Positions 29,298-31,420 of a stretch of 31,420 nt of DNA are shown one piece after another. Numbering within the stretch: position 1 is the first letter of the stretch; every line of letters begins with the position of its first letter. The translations under genes were made by a program, and so were the position numbers. A model generated the notes under the pieces. The model saw only the letters and a program-made list of their open reading frames with translations, ran no database searches and was not told where the DNA came from. Source of the stretch: Amphimedon queenslandica (lineage: Eukaryota > Porifera > Demospongiae > Haplosclerida > Niphatidae); NCBI RefSeq assembly GCF_000090795.2, contig NW_003546308.1, forward strand, positions 100,854 through 132,273, read 5' to 3'.

Positions 29298-29349
29298 ATA
29301 TTAGAGTACAGGAAACAACAACGTACTCTAATTTCCTATACTCTAATAT
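29298..29349. repeat. Hairpin with 18-bp arms
   Basis: Arms 29298-29315 (ATATTAGAGTACAGGAAA) and 29332-29349 are complementary with one mismatch and a 16-base loop. The loop itself repeats GTACTCTAA. It lies between the small membrane gene and the FAD fragment. Confidence 0.75.
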
Positions 29350-29414
29350 CTATGATTTATCATGCATACATGCAGCCCCACCCTATCACCTTTCCTGATC
29401 ATGCTAAAAAGATA

Positions 29415-29615
29415 ATGGCTAATAGTTCTTATGCTATTTTAGTGCTAATTGCTGTTGCAATAGCACTCTGCAGCAGTTCATCATTGAATAGGCACACAGA
29501 AAGAAGCTCAAGTGTCAAAGACAGCACCAGTTATGATGTCATTGTCTTTGGAGCAACTCCTGCAGGTTTTGCAGCCTCACTGGGAGCAAAAGCTGCTGGT
29601 GCAGAGAAAGTATAA
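29415..29615 (+). pseudogene. Truncated secreted FAD-dependent oxidoreductase N-terminus
   Basis: From the ATG at 29415 the frame gives a signal-peptide-like start (ANSSYAILVLIAVAIALCSS). Then comes YDVIVFGATPAGFAASLGAK, the dinucleotide-binding beta-alpha-beta start of FAD oxidoreductases (GxTPAG variant). The frame stops after AGAEKV at 29615. Nothing of the remaining 400 or so residues is visible before the opposite-strand gene begins at about 29768. An upstream in-frame ATG exists at 29352. It is most likely a duplicated, truncated copy. Less likely it is a first exon with a weak donor (AAA|GTATAA) whose partner exons lie elsewhere. Confidence 0.65.
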
Positions 29616-29767
29616 AAACTACAATTTTAGAATTACAATTACAAACTAAATATAATTTGGTTTCAAATAAAAGTAACAGCCAAAACTATAATAAAACACA
29701 CATCTTCATTTAATTAGTCACCGTGCTAAAATCCATTGTCAAATCAATACTTAGTTATTACAATTAT
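29616..29767. other. Spacer between FAD fragment and FN3 receptor gene
   Basis: AT-rich, nothing recognisable. It must contain the minus-strand gene's 3' UTR. Confidence 0.5.
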
Positions 29768-31206
29768 TCACATGCTAACTGGTCCTCCTCTGTTTCCTCC
29801 TATTTCTTCATAAGCAGGATTATTATCAGTAGTAAACACTAAATTGTTGAATTCATATGCTTCATTGCGTGTAGTAGGTACACATGCCTCTTGCTGTTTT
29901 TGTAATGAGGCAGACCCTGCAATTAATAATTAATTATAAGTAGAACATATCCTTACCAAATGCTTTCCTCTTGTATATAATAACAAGCAAAATGAGACTT
30001 ATTATTATTATTAGTATTGATAATATTATAACAACACCTGCTGTGATAACTAAATAATAACTATGCATAAATACATAATACTATAATAATTCTATACTAA
30101 CCATAATAACCAGTACTAATGCCAAGAGTTGTTGAAACAGGTGTGACAATAGTAGCAGTAGTAGTAGTAGCAGCAGCAGTAGTAGTAGTGATATAAGTAG
30201 ACAGAGGATATGTATCTGTTAATGCTGTAATATGAACTATAAACACATAGTAAACTGACCAAATGCTAGTATAAATGGTTCACTACTACCAGCCTCATTA
30301 CTAAATACAATACTGATATTACACCGCTGATACTGAAGTACTGGTACTGATCCTGTTATATTATTTGGTTGCTTAGTATAGTCTATAATATAAGAGCTAC
30401 TATATATACCACCAGTTTCATTGCAGTGTACAGTAACCGTAGCACTATCAGGGGCTTCACCTGTGCATTCTACCATCACCTTAAAAGGAGAATCAATTAT
30501 TCATCTATAAATAGTTCATCTTACTGGTATGCTGAACTGTATAATAGTAAATGTATTTTGTTGAAAAGTATGTTCTATAGAAACAGTATTTCCATTAACT
30601 GATTTTGGAGCTGTGTAAACATCATAAATTTAGATTAATGATTATCTCTGTACCTCTTTGATATGAGAATGTATTACTGTTAGATATTCCTTCTCCTAAT
30701 TCATTAACTCCAGTTATAACATATGTATAACGATGAATGAATAAATTATTATCCACAAACTGATAACTGGTATCATATACTGATACAGTATCCACTAGGC
30801 TGCAAGTAATAGCATCATACATCTTTAGTATATAATAGAGTATAGATACTCCATCATCAACTGTAGGAGCAGTCCATGTTATATCAATAGTAGAACAGTT
30901 GTCAATTGAAGAATCAATGTTAGTAACTGGTCCAAGATAACCTAAAAAAGTATGTAAATGAATATTTAAGTACAAACTATCTTTACCAAATCCAAAAGAA
31001 GGTATTGGTAGGAATTCTCCTCCATTATTACTCAGTGATACATTAACAATAAATGTATTTAAATTATTAGGTACAGTTATTACTCCAGTAATCATCAATT
31101 GATCATTAACTTGTGTTGATATACCGAGACTGTCTTGTATCTGATTATTCATAAGCATATTCACTCTTGTACTATTCGGATACTCTCCTTTACATAACCC
31201 ACTAAC
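29768..31206 (-). CDS. Single-pass receptor with FN3 domain and tyrosine-motif tail, 3' part of gene (5' end not identified)
   Basis: Exons on the minus strand: 30987-31206, 30654-30941, 30525-30610, 30260-30479, 30102-30224, 29957-30049, 29768-29916; all phases agree. Order: an extracellular beta-rich segment with many N-x-S/T sequons, then a fibronectin-III domain (YLGPVTNIDSS... DITWTAPTVDDG ... YTYVITGVNELGEG). Next come a further beta-domain with Cys pairs (VECTG ... VHCNE ... RCNISI), a Thr-rich stalk (about 30102-30224), a TM helix (VITAGVVIILSILIIIISLI) with a KRK stop-transfer, and a 50-residue tail. The tail ends in AYEFNNLVF ... NNPAYEEIGG ... GPVSM. NPAY is a PTB-type motif and YEEI a Src-family SH2-type motif. 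Upstream exons lie at or beyond the window edge. Probable adhesion or immune-type receptor (inference). Confidence 0.82.
30130..30195. repeat. (AGT)n/(ACT)n triplet run encoding the Thr/Ala stalk
   Basis: The coding triplet repeat encodes runs of Thr and Ala on the minus strand, forming a mucin-like juxtamembrane stalk. Length polymorphism is likely. Confidence 0.75.
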
Positions 31207-31310
31207 CTATTGTGATGAATAAAAGTCTGTATTTGTATGCAATGTAACTGTACCAGACTACCAGTGTATCCTTAAAGCCCACCATCCACTATTCAACTTT
31301 GTTGAAGGAA

Positions 31311-31413
31311 ACTTTGTGGTTACTTTGATGTGCTATCAACTCTGTTGCCTGAAATAGAACTGACTTCTATTTCAGGCAACAGAGTTGCCCTAAGATCAAA
31401 GTAACCACAAAGT
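31311..31413. mobile_element. Fold-back element at the window end
   Basis: There are two nested inverted-repeat pairs. Outer arms are 31311-31329 and 31395-31413 (ACTTTGTGGTTACTTTGAT and complement). Inner arms are 31337-31359 and 31365-31387 (23 bp, perfect) around a 5-base loop CTGAC. Probably a short MITE in an intron of, or upstream of, the FN3 receptor gene. It may continue past the window. Confidence 0.8.
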
Positions 31414-31420
31414 TGCTTTC

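Noticed and set aside
1-31420. tRNA, rRNA or snRNA genes
   Set aside because: No cloverleaf with A/B boxes or conserved rRNA/snRNA stretches noticed by eye; tRNAscan-SE/Infernal would be needed to exclude them.

Overview
The window reads as animal nuclear DNA. It is AT-rich, the genes are split by GT-AG introns (about 50 bp up to 1.9 kb), and intergenic spacers are small. The gene families and compact style fit a demosponge such as Amphimedon, but the species is inferred, not proven.

Region 1 (about 1-16060, + strand) is one large gene. Twenty coding exons join in frame into about 2504 residues with the full BAZ2 (BAZ2A/BAZ2B) chromatin-remodeller architecture: MBD/TAM, AT-hooks, basic coiled coil, DDT, WHIM/WSD motifs, PHD, bromodomain. 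It appears to carry a second complete PHD finger. Its introns hold a hAT-type element with a perfect 8-bp target duplication, a TA-flanked MITE, and a 177-bp tandem satellite with alternating and four-unit higher-order structure.

Region 2 (about 16460-17325) is a nested pair of inverted-repeat elements containing a 118-base assembly gap.

Region 3 (17511-23820, + strand) is a head-to-tail array of five intronless seven-transmembrane receptors of one family, most like cAMP-receptor-like/GPR157-type GPCRs. All five share a cytoplasmic DPETRK-type motif after TM7, and the tails share a Ser-Asp-Ser-type motif.

Region 4 (24050-28677, - strand) is a 14-exon LMBR1/LMBR1L-type multi-pass membrane protein gene (about 507 residues). 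One intron carries the same 177-bp satellite, again in sense orientation relative to its host gene. It shares a 117-bp divergent promoter with a small single-pass membrane protein (28795-29208, +) that I do not recognise.

Region 5 (29300-31420) holds a truncated secreted FAD-oxidoreductase N-terminus (+). It also holds the 3' part of a minus-strand single-pass receptor gene with a fibronectin-III domain, a Thr-rich stalk, one TM helix and a short tail carrying NPAY/YEEI tyrosine motifs. A fold-back element closes the window. No tRNA, rRNA or CRISPR was seen. Transcription units run + + + + + + (BAZ2 and five receptors), then - (LMBR1), + +, - (FN3 receptor).
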